From Jatrophihabitans_A lederbergiae (GTDB lineage: Bacteria; Actinomycetota; Actinomycetes; Mycobacteriales; Jatrophihabitantaceae): a stretch of DNA of 64,000 nt. This document shows positions 26,329 through 35,303 of the stretch, one piece after another. Under the pieces are notes generated by a model. The model was given only the letters and a program-made list of their open reading frames with translations. It ran no database searches and was not told the DNA's origin. The translations under genes and the position numbers were made by a program. Numbering within the stretch: the first letter of the stretch is position 1; each line of letters begins with the position of its first letter. The stretch lies in NCBI RefSeq assembly GCF_031845305.1, contig NZ_JAVREH010000004.1:124001-188000 (forward strand). The letters are read 5' to 3'.

Positions 26329-27380
26329 CGATGCTGGAGTGGATTCGCAGGCCTGTCGTGCTGACCCGAGTCGCGCTCGCCGCGGTGCTGGCGAACATCG
26401 TCATCGTGGTGACCGGCGGCGCGGTGCGGCTCACCGGCTCGGGGCTCGGCTGCCCGACCTGGCCGTCATGCACCAAGGGCTCGCTGACCCCCACCAGGGA
26501 GTACGCGATCCACGGCATCATCGAGTTCACCAACCGGCAGCTCACGTTCGTGCTGAGCGCGGTCGTGCTCGCGACCGTGGCCCTCGCGCTGCTGCAGCGC
26601 CGACAGCGGGGTCTGGCCGTGCTGCTCGCGGCCACTATCCCGGCGCAGGCGGTGCTGGGCGGCATCACCGTGCTCACCAAGCTCAACCCCTGGCTGGTCG
26701 CAGCTCACTTTCTGCTGTCCATGGCGATCATTGCGGTCGCCTTCGCGTTGTGGTGGCGGCTACAACACGAGCCGGCTCCCCGGTTACGGCACGAGCCGGT
26801 CCCTCGCGCCGCCGACCGGCCCGGGTGGGCCGGCAGCCTGCGCGGGGCGGCACTGGTGCTCGTCCTGCTGACGGCGGCCGTGCTCGCCATCGGCGCGGTG
26901 GTCACCGGCAGCGGACCGCACGCCGGTGACAAGGGCGCGACCCGGCGCATCGACCTCGCCCCGTCCTCGGTAGCCCAGCTGCACGCCGACGTGGTGATGC
27001 TGCTGATCGGCGTCACCATCGGATTCGCGGTCCTCGCCCGGGCGGCCGGCGCGTCGGAGCGGCTTCAGCGCGCCGCCCGGATCCTGCTCGGTGTCGAACT
27101 GGCGCAGGGCGTCATCGGCTTCGTCCAGTACTTCACGCATGTTCCGGCCCTGCTCGTCGACATCCACATGCTCGGCGCCTGCCTGGTGTGGGTCAGCGCC
27201 CTGTGGGTGTTCGCCGCGACCGGCTCGGTTGTCACCGGATCGGTTGCCACCGGCTCAGTTGCTGGAACGCCGGCGCACTGGCACGAGGCGGTCGACGGGG
27301 GCGCCACCCCCGGTCGGTGGGACCGCTCCGGTTCGACGGCTGCAACACCTTCACTCACCCGGCAGCACGGTCGGCGCTAG
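26325..27380 (+). CDS. ctaA: Heme A synthase CtaA (COX15 type)
   Basis: CtaA oxidises the methyl group of heme O to make heme A for aa3-type cytochrome oxidase. The 351-residue membrane protein has eight hydrophobic segments. Hallmarks are GSGLGCPTWPSC with the Cys pair, the first heme His in IHGIIEFTNRQ, the segment VVTGSGPHAGD, and late His residues in QLHADV and DIHMLGA. The ATG at 26325 overlaps the permease stop. The C-terminus has a 15-bp repeat giving TGSVV/TGSVA/TGSVA. The partner ctaB lies at 30673. Confidence 0.93.
   Translation: MTMLEWIRRPVVLTRVALAAVLANIVIVVTGGAVRLTGSGLGCPTWPSCTKGSLTPTREYAIHGIIEFTNRQLTFVLSAVVLATVALALLQRRQRGLAVLLAATIPAQAVLGGITVLTKLNPWLVAAHFLLSMAIIAVAFALWWRLQHEPAPRLRHEPVPRAADRPGWAGSLRGAALVLVLLTAAVLAIGAVVTGSGPHAGDKGATRRIDLAPSSVAQLHADVVMLLIGVTIGFAVLARAAGASERLQRAARILLGVELAQGVIGFVQYFTHVPALLVDIHMLGACLVWVSALWVFAATGSVVTGSVATGSVAGTPAHWHEAVDGGATPGRWDRSGSTAATPSLTRQHGRR
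27219..27263 (+). repeat. Three 15-bp tandem units in the 3' part of ctaA
   Basis: Units at 27219-27233, 27234-27248 and 27249-27263 follow ACCGGMTCRGTTGYY and encode T-G-S-V-(V/A) after the last membrane helix. Confidence 0.85.
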
Positions 27381-27384
27381 CGCG

Positions 27385-29187
27385 TCAGCCCTTCGCGTCA
27401 GCCTTCACCACGGGCGTCGGCGTACCCGCCGCGGATGGCGGAGCCGAGGTGGCCGGCGTAGTGGCCGACACCGAGGGCGAGGTGCTGGTCGTGACCGGCG
27501 TACTGGTGCTTGCCACGCCCGAGGGGCTGGTGCTGGGTGACGTGCTGGCGGCAGGCGCGGTGGCGGTCGCCGTGACTGTGCGGGTCGCCGTGGATGCGCT
27601 CGGCACCGGAGCCGGCGCGGACGACGATGGCGGCCGCGACGTCGGCGCGGCGCTGGACGGGGCGGCACTGGACGGGGCGGCACTGGACGGGGCGGCGCTG
27701 GACCGGGAGGCGCTGGACGGCGCGGCACTGGAGGGCGCGGTCGCGCTGCTCGCGGAAAAGGTCTGGACCGACGCCTCCGACGGGACGGCGCTGGAACTGC
27801 GCACGATCGGCTGCGGGCTGCGCGTCGGACTGGGCGCCACCGGTGACTCGACCGCGGTCGGGGCAGTCACCGTAGCCGGTGGCGGTGCCGGGCTGGAATG
27901 CCGCGACAGCAGAACACCCTCGAGCCCCACGGCCGCGGCGAGCAGCACGCTTGCCGCGGCCAGCAGCCCTCTCAGCCGCCGGTGCGTGCCCGACTCCGGG
28001 GCAGGCTCGGGTGCCCACCCGGTGGCCCATTCGGCGGACGATCCGGTGGCCGGCATCTGGTGAGCTACCGGTGTTGCGCTGCCGGCCGGCACGATGCCCT
28101 GGGCGAACGCGGGCTGCCCGGAGCCCACCGGCGCGTCGAACAGAGCCGCGTCAGCGATCGCCGCTGCCGAGCCCAGACCTCCGACCGAGGCGGTTCCGGA
28201 GTGGTCCACCGCGGCGACCTCGGCGGTCGGTGCGAAGTCAGCGCCGGCAAGCGGCAGCGAGGCGAAGCGTCCGGCGCGCAGTGTCCGGCCCACGTCGGCG
28301 GCGCTCGGGCGCAGCTCCGGCTCCATCGCGGTCATCGCCTGCAGCAGGCCGGGCCACGGCGCGGGGAAGTGCTCGGGTATCTCGGGCGAACGCTCGAGCC
28401 GGGCGGTCACGGCGTCCAGCACGCTGCCCCGGTAGGCCCGGACGCCGGTCAGCGCCTCCAGCAGAACCAGGCCGAGCGCGTAGACGTCGGCAGGGGGTCC
28501 CACATCGGCGCCGCGCGCCTGCTCCGGCGCCAGGTAGGTCGCGGTACCGACCATGAAGTCCACGCTGGTGAGCCGCTCGCTGCCCAGCAACCGGACGATG
28601 CCGAAGTCCGACAGCCGCGCCCGGACGGCGGCGTCACCGGACACCCCGTCCACACCGAGCAGGATGTTCGCAGGTTTGATATCGCGGTGCACCATGTTCT
28701 GCGAGTGCACGTAGCCGAGGGCGTCCGCCAGTTGCCCGGCGATCTCGGCGGCCTCGTCCGGCGGCAGCGGCGCCTCCGCGATGCGGGCGGCGAGGCTGGG
28801 ACCGTGCACCAGTTCCATCACCAGAAAGGCCGGCTCGCCGCCCTCGCCGATCGATCCGTCGAAGAGCGTGATGAGGTTCGGATGGCTCAGGCGGGCCAGT
28901 GCCTGCAGCTCGACGCTCTGGCGCTGCGGGCCGCCCGCGCTGTTGTCGGGGTCGACATGGTGGCGGAACACCTTGACCGCGACGTCACGGGCCAGGAGCT
29001 CGTCGGTGGCCCGGAACACCTCCGCCATTCCACCGGCGCCGATGCGCTCGTGAATGCGGTAGCGCCCACCCAGCAGCCATCCCGCCGGGCGCGTCTCGGC
29101 CGGTTCGGGCGGGTCCGGTGGACCAACGGCGGAAATCGCCTCGGTGCGCGGCCCGGGGTCAGCCTCGTCAGAGGTGATGTCGGAAAT
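27385..29187 (-). CDS. PknB-type serine/threonine protein kinase, probable ATT start
   Basis: This is a membrane-anchored Ser/Thr kinase of 600 residues. The glycine loop GAGGMAEVF (residues 50-58), catalytic Lys K72, HRDIKPAN (D169), DFGIV and the APEQARG segment are intact. One membrane helix (about 406-429) is followed by an extracellular Ser/Pro/Ala/Thr-rich tail with no recognisable sensor domain. The first ATG (29028) would start inside the glycine loop, so it cannot be the true start. Upstream in frame to the preceding stop there is no ATG, GTG or TTG. The ATT at 29187 has GGGGGAG 3 nt before it and is my best candidate. Its stop is 4 nt from the convergent ctaA stop. Confidence 0.88.
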   Translation of the reverse strand: MSDITSDEADPGPRTEAISAVGPPDPPEPAETRPAGWLLGGRYRIHERIGAGGMAEVFRATDELLARDVAVKVFRHHVDPDNSAGGPQRQSVELQALARLSHPNLITLFDGSIGEGGEPAFLVMELVHGPSLAARIAEAPLPPDEAAEIAGQLADALGYVHSQNMVHRDIKPANILLGVDGVSGDAAVRARLSDFGIVRLLGSERLTSVDFMVGTATYLAPEQARGADVGPPADVYALGLVLLEALTGVRAYRGSVLDAVTARLERSPEIPEHFPAPWPGLLQAMTAMEPELRPSAADVGRTLRAGRFASLPLAGADFAPTAEVAAVDHSGTASVGGLGSAAAIADAALFDAPVGSGQPAFAQGIVPAGSATPVAHQMPATGSSAEWATGWAPEPAPESGTHRRLRGLLAAASVLLAAAVGLEGVLLSRHSSPAPPPATVTAPTAVESPVAPSPTRSPQPIVRSSSAVPSEASVQTFSASSATAPSSAAPSSASRSSAAPSSAAPSSAAPSSAAPTSRPPSSSAPAPVPSASTATRTVTATATAPAASTSPSTSPSGVASTSTPVTTSTSPSVSATTPATSAPPSAAGTPTPVVKADAKG

Positions 29188-29305
29188 GACTCCCCCAGCT
29201 GTCGAACGGGTGCAGTGCGTTCAGCACACCTATCGACAACATTAACCGGGATCGAAGGATTTCCGGACACCATCGGGCCGCGATTCGGGTTCGGCCGCCA
29301 CCGGA

Positions 29306-30580
29306 TCAGAGCAGGCGGCTCAGCGAGTAGATGACCAGGCCCACCAGCGAGCCCACCACGGTGCCATTGATGCGGATGAACTGCAGATCCCGACCCACCT
29401 GCAGCTCCAGCCGCTTCGACGTGGACTCGGCGTCCCAGCGCGAGACTGTGTGGGTAATCACGCCGGTCAGCTCCCCGGCGTAGTGCGTGAGCACGTGCCG
29501 CATCACACCCAACAACCACCGGTCGCACTTGGCCTGCAGGTCCGCGTCCGTGCTCAGGGCCGATCCGGTCTGGCGGATGACAGACACGCCAACCCGGCGC
29601 AGCTCCGAGTCCGGGTCCACGGCTGCCTCGAGCACGGCCCGCTTCAGCGGCGTCCACAGTGACATCAGGGCGTTGCGTACCGCCGGGTGGTCCAGCAGCT
29701 CGGACTTCCACTGTTCCAGCCGGTCCGAGGCATGCGGATCGGTACGCAGCGCCTCGGCGTAGTCGCGCAGCCGCTGGTCGAACTGTTTGCGCAACGCATG
29801 GTCGGGATCGCCCGCCACATCGGCCAGGAAGTTCTGGACGCTGGCGAAGAGCCGGTTGAAGACCTTGCCGTCCACCCAGCTCGGCACCCATTCGGGTGAT
29901 TCCTCGGCCACTCGCTGCCGGAACAGGTCGCGGTTGTCCTCCAGGAATCGCATCAGCGACTTCAGGCCCTCACTCAGCAGGACCTGGTGCTGGTCCCCTT
30001 CCACTGCGAGGTCGAGCACCTTCGCGACCACCGGCGCGGCGGGCAGCCGGCGCAACTGGGCGTCGGCGAAGCGTCCGATCGATTCCCTGATGTCGTCGTC
30101 GGCGAGGACGGTGTTCGCCCCGGCCACGGCGACCCCGAACTCAGCGGCCAGCTGCTCGGGCCGATCCGGCGCGCAGAGCCACTCCCCGATCCGGCGCGGG
30201 ATCTCCGCCGCCTGCAGCCGCGGCCCGACCACCTCGGGCGTCAGGAAGTTCTGCTGGACGAAGTCACCCAGGCTCTCGCCGATCTGGTCCTTCTTGCGCG
30301 GGATGATCGCAGTGTGCGGGATCGGCACGCCCAGCGGATGGCGGAACAGCGCGGTCACCGCGAACCAGTCCGCCAGGCCACCCACCATGGCAGCCTCGCT
30401 GGCCGCCTGGACGAACGGCCACGCGCCGTGGTCATCGCCTATCACCTTGCAGAGCACGAACACGACCGCCGCCAGCACCAGGGCGCCGGTGGCGACGAGC
30501 TTCATCCGGGTCAGCGCCGACCCGCGGGCCGCGTCGCCGGCTGCAGACGGGATCAGCAGCGCCGAGGACTGATCGGCCAT
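29306..30580 (-). CDS. DUF445 family membrane protein
   Basis: This 424-residue protein has a hydrophobic segment near the N-terminus (about residues 29-47), GGLADWFAVTALFRHPLGVPIPHTAIIPRKK, a long helical middle and a C-terminal hydrophobic helix (VVGSLVGLVIYSL). This is the DUF445/YjiN pattern; the function is unknown. It lies between the kinase gene and ctaB, all on the minus strand. No clear ribosome site precedes the ATG. Confidence 0.85.
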   Translation of the reverse strand: MADQSSALLIPSAAGDAARGSALTRMKLVATGALVLAAVVFVLCKVIGDDHGAWPFVQAASEAAMVGGLADWFAVTALFRHPLGVPIPHTAIIPRKKDQIGESLGDFVQQNFLTPEVVGPRLQAAEIPRRIGEWLCAPDRPEQLAAEFGVAVAGANTVLADDDIRESIGRFADAQLRRLPAAPVVAKVLDLAVEGDQHQVLLSEGLKSLMRFLEDNRDLFRQRVAEESPEWVPSWVDGKVFNRLFASVQNFLADVAGDPDHALRKQFDQRLRDYAEALRTDPHASDRLEQWKSELLDHPAVRNALMSLWTPLKRAVLEAAVDPDSELRRVGVSVIRQTGSALSTDADLQAKCDRWLLGVMRHVLTHYAGELTGVITHTVSRWDAESTSKRLELQVGRDLQFIRINGTVVGSLVGLVIYSLSRLL

Positions 30581-30672
30581 CTCAGGTCGTCCCCGGGAAT
30601 GTGGTGAGAGGTCGGGTCACCCGGCTGATCGTACGGGCGCGCGGCCGGACGCCGGTGCCTGCTGGCCATCGG

Positions 30673-31602
30673 TCAGCGCAGGAACGTGTCCACCGCGACG
30701 GCCACGAACACGAAGGCCAGGTAGCTGTTGGAGAAGTGGAACAGCCGCATCGGCTTTCCGGCCTCGCCGCGCTTGGTGGCCGCGTTGAGCCGGTACGCCT
30801 CGATGAGCAGTCCCGCACCGGCCAGCAGCGCGAGCACGCCGTACACCCAGCCGGTGGCAAGCGGCCACAACACCAGCGAGGTGAGCACGGTCAGCCAGGA
30901 ATACCCCAGGATCTGCCGGCTGACCTGAGCCGGCGTGGCCACTACGGGCAGCATCGGCACTCCGGCGCGCGCGTAATCCTCGCGATACCGGATCGCCAGC
31001 GCCCAGAAGTGCGGCGGCGTCCAGAAGAAGACGAGACCGAACAGGACGACCGCTGCCCACGACAGCGAGTCCGTCACGGCCGCCCAGCCGATCAGGACCG
31101 GCATGCACCCCGCTGCCCCGCCCCACACGATGTTCTGCGGGGTGCGGCGCTTCAGCAGCACCGTGTAGACGATGACGTAGAAGCCGATCGCGAGGGCGGT
31201 GAGGCCGGCCGCCAGCCAGTTGGCGGTGAAGCCCATCAAGCCGACCGCGAACACGCCGAGCAGCACTCCGAAGATCAGTGCCCCGGTGGGTGAGACGTCA
31301 TGGGTCGCCAGCGGGCGGTGCCCGGTCCGCCGCATCAGGGCGTCGATGTCGCGGTCCACGAAGCAGTTCAGGGCATTGGCGCTGCCGGCCGCGAGGGTGC
31401 CGCCGACCATTGTCACCAGCACCGTCCACCAGTCGGGCAGTCCGTGCGCCGCCAGCACCATGGCCGGCAGCGTGGTGACCAAGAGCAGTTCGATGATGCG
31501 TGGCTTCGTCAGCGCGACATACCCGCGGACGACGGTCATCGGAGTTCGGGGAGCGACTGCCGGGTCACCGACCTGGGTCGCGGCCACCGGCGTCTGCGTC
31601 AC
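30673..31602 (-). CDS. ctaB: Protoheme IX farnesyltransferase CtaB
   Basis: CtaB attaches a farnesyl chain to heme B, making heme O, the substrate of CtaA. The 309-residue UbiA-family membrane protein has the prenyl-diphosphate-binding NCFVDRDIDALMRRT and the second polar loop AIRYREDYARAGVPMLP. I chose the GTG at 31602, not the longer frame to 31626, because TACGCT lies exactly 6 nt upstream, which fits a leaderless start. It is divergent from the transketolase operon, a common actinobacterial arrangement. Confidence 0.94.
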   Translation of the reverse strand: MTQTPVAATQVGDPAVAPRTPMTVVRGYVALTKPRIIELLLVTTLPAMVLAAHGLPDWWTVLVTMVGGTLAAGSANALNCFVDRDIDALMRRTGHRPLATHDVSPTGALIFGVLLGVFAVGLMGFTANWLAAGLTALAIGFYVIVYTVLLKRRTPQNIVWGGAAGCMPVLIGWAAVTDSLSWAAVVLFGLVFFWTPPHFWALAIRYREDYARAGVPMLPVVATPAQVSRQILGYSWLTVLTSLVLWPLATGWVYGVLALLAGAGLLIEAYRLNAATKRGEAGKPMRLFHFSNSYLAFVFVAVAVDTFLR

Positions 31603-31608
31603 CAGATC

Positions 31609-31614
31609 AGCGTA
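31609..31614 (-). promoter_or_regulatory. -10 box TACGCT for leaderless ctaB
   Basis: On the minus strand TACGCT is separated by 6 nt from the GTG at 31602, which places the transcription start on the start codon. Confidence 0.55.
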
Positions 31615-31913
31615 ACGCCCGCCCAACCCACCCGGCGCACGCGCTCAGCGCCGCACCAGCAGCGGCTCCGGCTCGCCGCCTGATCGGGATCCGCTGCTGC
31701 CAAGACGGAAAATCGGCTCCGACATCTGCCGGCTCGTGCGAGCAATCCGCCGTCCAGCGCGAGTAATCCCGAGTAATAAGGCCGTATTAGCGCCGATAAA
31801 GGTGCGACCGTGCCTGCCGGGCAACCTGCGGCTCATACCGCGAGCGGCGGAAACACCAGCGCCCACCCGCCCACAACCTGTCGGAGAATGCGATTAGGCT
31901 GAAAATTGTCCCA

Positions 31914-31935
31914 GCTGGACCGTTGCTGGACCGTT
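31914..31935 (+). repeat. Exact 11-bp tandem duplication in the tkt leader
   Basis: GCTGGACCGTT occurs at 31914-31924 and 31925-31935, just upstream of the tkt ribosome site. Confidence 0.8.
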
Positions 31936-31954
31936 CATAGAGCAGGAGAAGCAC

Positions 31955-34075
31955 GTGACGAAGACCGCAACAGGCGTCGTTCAAACCTACCCCGAGTGGT
32001 GGACCGAACTGGATTCCAAGGCGGTGGACACTGCCAGGCTGCTGGCGGCGGATGCTGTGCAGAAGGTCGGCAACGGCCACCCCGGCACCGCGATGAGTCT
32101 CGCCCCGCTGGCGTACCTGCTCTTCCAGAAGATCATGCGGAACGACCCGACGGACCCGAACTGGGTGGCGCGCGACCGCTTCGTGCTCTCCAACGGCCAC
32201 GCCTCCCTGGCGCTCTACACCCAGCTCTACCTCAGCGGCTACGGTCTCGAGCTCGAGGATCTCAGGACGTTACGAACCTGGGGATCGCTGACGCCCGGTC
32301 ATCCCGAGCACGGTCACACCTCCGGCGTTGAGGTCACCACCGGCCCGCTCGGCCAGGGTGTCGGCAACGCAGTCGGTTTCGCGATGGCGGCCCGTCGCGA
32401 GCGGGGGCTGCTGGACCCGGACACCGCTGCGGGTGAGTCGCCCTTCGACCACCACATCTACGTCATCGCCGGCGACGGCTGCCTCGAAGAGGGCGTCTCG
32501 GCAGAGGCCTCGTCGCTGGCGGGGCACCAGCAACTCGGCAACCTCACCCTGCTATGGGATGACAACCACATCTCCATCGAGGACGACACGAACGTCGCCT
32601 TCTCCGAGGACGTGCTGAAGCGCTACGAGGCCTACGGCTGGCATGTCCAGTACGTCGACTCCGGCGAGGACGTCGCCGCCCTGGAAGCAGCTCTCGCGGC
32701 CGCTCGGGCCGAGACGAACCGGCCGTCGTTCATCGCCGTTCGCACCATCATCGGCTGGCCGGCCCCTACCAAGCAGAACACCGGCAAGGCGCACGGCTCG
32801 GCGTTGGGCGAGGACGAGATCCGCAAGACCAAGGAGATCCTCGGCTTCGACCCGAACCTCACCTTCGCGGTCGCGCCCGAGGTCGTCGAGCACACCCGCA
32901 AGGCCGTCGAGCGGGGCCGAAAGGCGCGCGCCGACTGGCAGCCGTCCTTCGATGCCTGGGCCGCGGACAACCCTGAGCGCAAGGCCCTGTTCGACCGGAT
33001 GATCACCCGCAGTCTGCCCGCCGGCTGGACCGATGCCCTGCCGGAGTTCCCCACCGAGAAGGACGGCAAGGCCAACTCGATGGCCACCCGGGCCGCCTCG
33101 GGCAAGGTGCTCAACTCCCTCGCCGGCGTGCTCCCCGAGTTGTGGGGCGGCTCCGCCGACCTGGCCGAGAGCAACAACACCACGATGGAAGGCGAGCCGA
33201 GCTTCATCCCGGCCGACCGCCAGACCAAGACCTGGGAGGGCGGCCCGTACGGCCGGACACTGCACTTCGGCATCCGCGAGCACGCCATGGGCTCGATCAT
33301 GAACGGCATCGCCCTGCACGGCGGGACGCGCGTGTACGGCGGCACCTTCCTCGTGTTCAGCGACTACATGCGGCCGCCGGTCCGGCTCGCCGCCCTGATG
33401 CAACTGCCGACCATCTACGTCTGGACGCACGACTCCATCGGCCTCGGTGAGGACGGCCCGACCCACCAGCCGATCGAGCACCTGGCGTCATTGCGGGCCA
33501 TCCCTGGTCTGGACGTCGTGCGGCCCGCGGACGCGAACGAGACGGCGGTGGCCTGGCGGACGGTGCTCGAGCACAACGACCGGCCCGCCGCCCTGGCCCT
33601 CTCGCGCCAAGGCTTGCCGGTACTCGAGGCAAGCAAGGTGACCAACGCCAGCAAGGGCGGTTACGTCCTCGAGGACGCCTCGACCGGCCTGCCCAAGGTC
33701 ATCCTGATTGCGACCGGCTCCGAGGTCGGGCTCGCGCTCACCGCTCGCGAGCGGCTGGAAGCCGAGGGCACCCCCACCCGGGTCGTGTCGATGCCGTGCA
33801 AGGAGTGGTTCTACGCACAGGACCGCTCGTACCAGACCCAGGTACTGCCGTCGGTGGTCCGGGCCCGGGTCAGTGTCGAGGCCGGCGTATCAATGGGTTG
33901 GCGCGAGGTCGTGGGCGAGGCCGGCGAGATCGTGGCCCTCGACCACTTCGGGTCCAGCGCCGCGGCCAGCGTGCTGTTCGAGCAGTTCGGCTTCACCCCC
34001 GACACCGTCGTGGCGGCGGCGCACGCCAGCCTGGAGCGGGTCGGCGAGATCACCGGCACCACGACCGGCAGCTAG
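31955..34075 (+). CDS. tkt: Transketolase
   Basis: Transketolase moves two-carbon units between sugar phosphates in the non-oxidative pentose phosphate pathway, using thiamine diphosphate. The 706-residue protein begins at GTG after AGGAGA. NGHPGTAMSLAPLAYLLF and GDGCLEEGVSAEASSLAG (thiamine-binding) lie in the N-terminal half, and the DSIGLGEDGPTHQPIEHLASLRAIPG transketolase motif in the second half. It opens the tkt-tal-pgi-zwf-opcA-pgl operon. Confidence 0.97.
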   Translation: MTKTATGVVQTYPEWWTELDSKAVDTARLLAADAVQKVGNGHPGTAMSLAPLAYLLFQKIMRNDPTDPNWVARDRFVLSNGHASLALYTQLYLSGYGLELEDLRTLRTWGSLTPGHPEHGHTSGVEVTTGPLGQGVGNAVGFAMAARRERGLLDPDTAAGESPFDHHIYVIAGDGCLEEGVSAEASSLAGHQQLGNLTLLWDDNHISIEDDTNVAFSEDVLKRYEAYGWHVQYVDSGEDVAALEAALAAARAETNRPSFIAVRTIIGWPAPTKQNTGKAHGSALGEDEIRKTKEILGFDPNLTFAVAPEVVEHTRKAVERGRKARADWQPSFDAWAADNPERKALFDRMITRSLPAGWTDALPEFPTEKDGKANSMATRAASGKVLNSLAGVLPELWGGSADLAESNNTTMEGEPSFIPADRQTKTWEGGPYGRTLHFGIREHAMGSIMNGIALHGGTRVYGGTFLVFSDYMRPPVRLAALMQLPTIYVWTHDSIGLGEDGPTHQPIEHLASLRAIPGLDVVRPADANETAVAWRTVLEHNDRPAALALSRQGLPVLEASKVTNASKGGYVLEDASTGLPKVILIATGSEVGLALTARERLEAEGTPTRVVSMPCKEWFYAQDRSYQTQVLPSVVRARVSVEAGVSMGWREVVGEAGEIVALDHFGSSAAASVLFEQFGFTPDTVVAAAHASLERVGEITGTTTGS

Positions 34076-34118
34076 TAGTGATCAATCAGACCTCCGCAGC
34101 CCTTGGAAGGGAATTCTC

Positions 34119-35303
34119 ATGAGCGACGCACTCGCCGATCTGTCGGCCCAAGGCGTATCCATCTGGCTCGACGACATCAGCCGTGAACGGCTCGTCAGCG
34201 GCAACCTGCAGCAGTTGGTCGACACCAAGCACGTCGTCGGGGTGACCAGCAACCCCTCGATCTTCCAGAAGGCGATGGAGGGAGCCGCGGACGGTGACTC
34301 CGCCTACGCCCAGCAGGTGCACGACCTCGCCGTCCGGGGCGTCTCACTGGAAGAGGCCGTGCGGCTGCTGACCTCCTACGACATTCGCTGGGCCTGTGAC
34401 GTGCTCCGGCCGGTCTATGACGCCACCGACGGCCAAGACGGCCGGGTGTCGATCGAGGTCGACCCGCGGATTGCTCACGACAGTGACAAGACGACCGCCG
34501 AAGCCACCGCGCTGTGGTGGCTCGTCGACCGCCCGAACGTGATGATCAAGATCCCGGCGGCCGAGGCCGGGCTGCCGTCCATCGCCGCCGCGACCGCGGC
34601 CGGTATCAGCGTCAACGTCACGCTAATCTTCTCCATCGAGCGCTACCGCAAGGTGATGCAGGCCTACCTGAGCGGTCTGAAGCAGGCTCGCGAGGCCGGT
34701 ATCGACCTGTCCAGCATCCGCTCGGTGGCGTCCTTCTTCGTCTCCCGGGTCGACACCGAGATCGACAAGCGGCTGGACAAGATCGGCACCGACGAGGCCA
34801 AGGCCGTCCGCGGTAAGGCCGCGATCGCCAACGCCCGGCTGGCCTACCAGGCCTTCCAGGAGGTCTTCGCCGGCCCAGAGTGGGACGAGCTCAAGTCGGC
34901 CGGCGCACATGTGCAGCGCCCGCTGTGGGCTTCGACCGGCGTCAAGGACCCGACCTATGACGACACCATGTACGTCACCCAGCTGGTCGCCAAGGACACC
35001 GTGAACACCATGCCGGAGGCGACCCTGAACGCGGTGGCGGACCACGGCGTCATCAGCGGTCCGACCGCGGACTCGGGTTACGACGACGCGCGCAAGGTCG
35101 TCAGCGACCTCTCGTCGCTGGGCATCGAGCTGCAGGAAGTCACCGAGCTGCTGGAGTCCGAGGGCGTCGACAAGTTCATGGACTCCTGGGCCAGCCTGCT
35201 CGAAGGCGTCCAGAAGCAGCTGACCGCCGGTGCCGAGAAGGCCGACAACGGCGATCCCGGCGAGGCCGGCAACGCCGACAAGTCCGGTGCAGCCGGCGCA
35301 TGA
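34119..35303 (+). CDS. tal: Transaldolase
   Basis: Transaldolase transfers a dihydroxyacetone unit between sugar phosphates. The 394-residue protein starts at ATG after GGAAGGGAA. VTSNPSIFQKAM, the Schiff-base lysine region NVMIKIPAAEAG and SVNVTLIFSIERY are the family motifs. The C-terminus is a Gly/Ala/Asp-rich tail of about 25 residues beyond the usual end. It overlaps pgi by 4 nt (ATGA). Confidence 0.96.
   Translation: MSDALADLSAQGVSIWLDDISRERLVSGNLQQLVDTKHVVGVTSNPSIFQKAMEGAADGDSAYAQQVHDLAVRGVSLEEAVRLLTSYDIRWACDVLRPVYDATDGQDGRVSIEVDPRIAHDSDKTTAEATALWWLVDRPNVMIKIPAAEAGLPSIAAATAAGISVNVTLIFSIERYRKVMQAYLSGLKQAREAGIDLSSIRSVASFFVSRVDTEIDKRLDKIGTDEAKAVRGKAAIANARLAYQAFQEVFAGPEWDELKSAGAHVQRPLWASTGVKDPTYDDTMYVTQLVAKDTVNTMPEATLNAVADHGVISGPTADSGYDDARKVVSDLSSLGIELQEVTELLESEGVDKFMDSWASLLEGVQKQLTAGAEKADNGDPGEAGNADKSGAAGA

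Larger units (their letters stand above)
31603..31954. other. Divergent promoter region between ctaB and tkt
   Basis: This 352-base gap has no credible gene. It holds the ctaB -10 box at 31609-31614, a locally AT-richer stretch at about 31765-31800, a TAGGCT at 31895-31900 that could be the -10 of tkt, and an exact 11-bp duplication at 31914-31935. The ribosome site AGGAGA precedes the tkt GTG. Confidence 0.5.
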
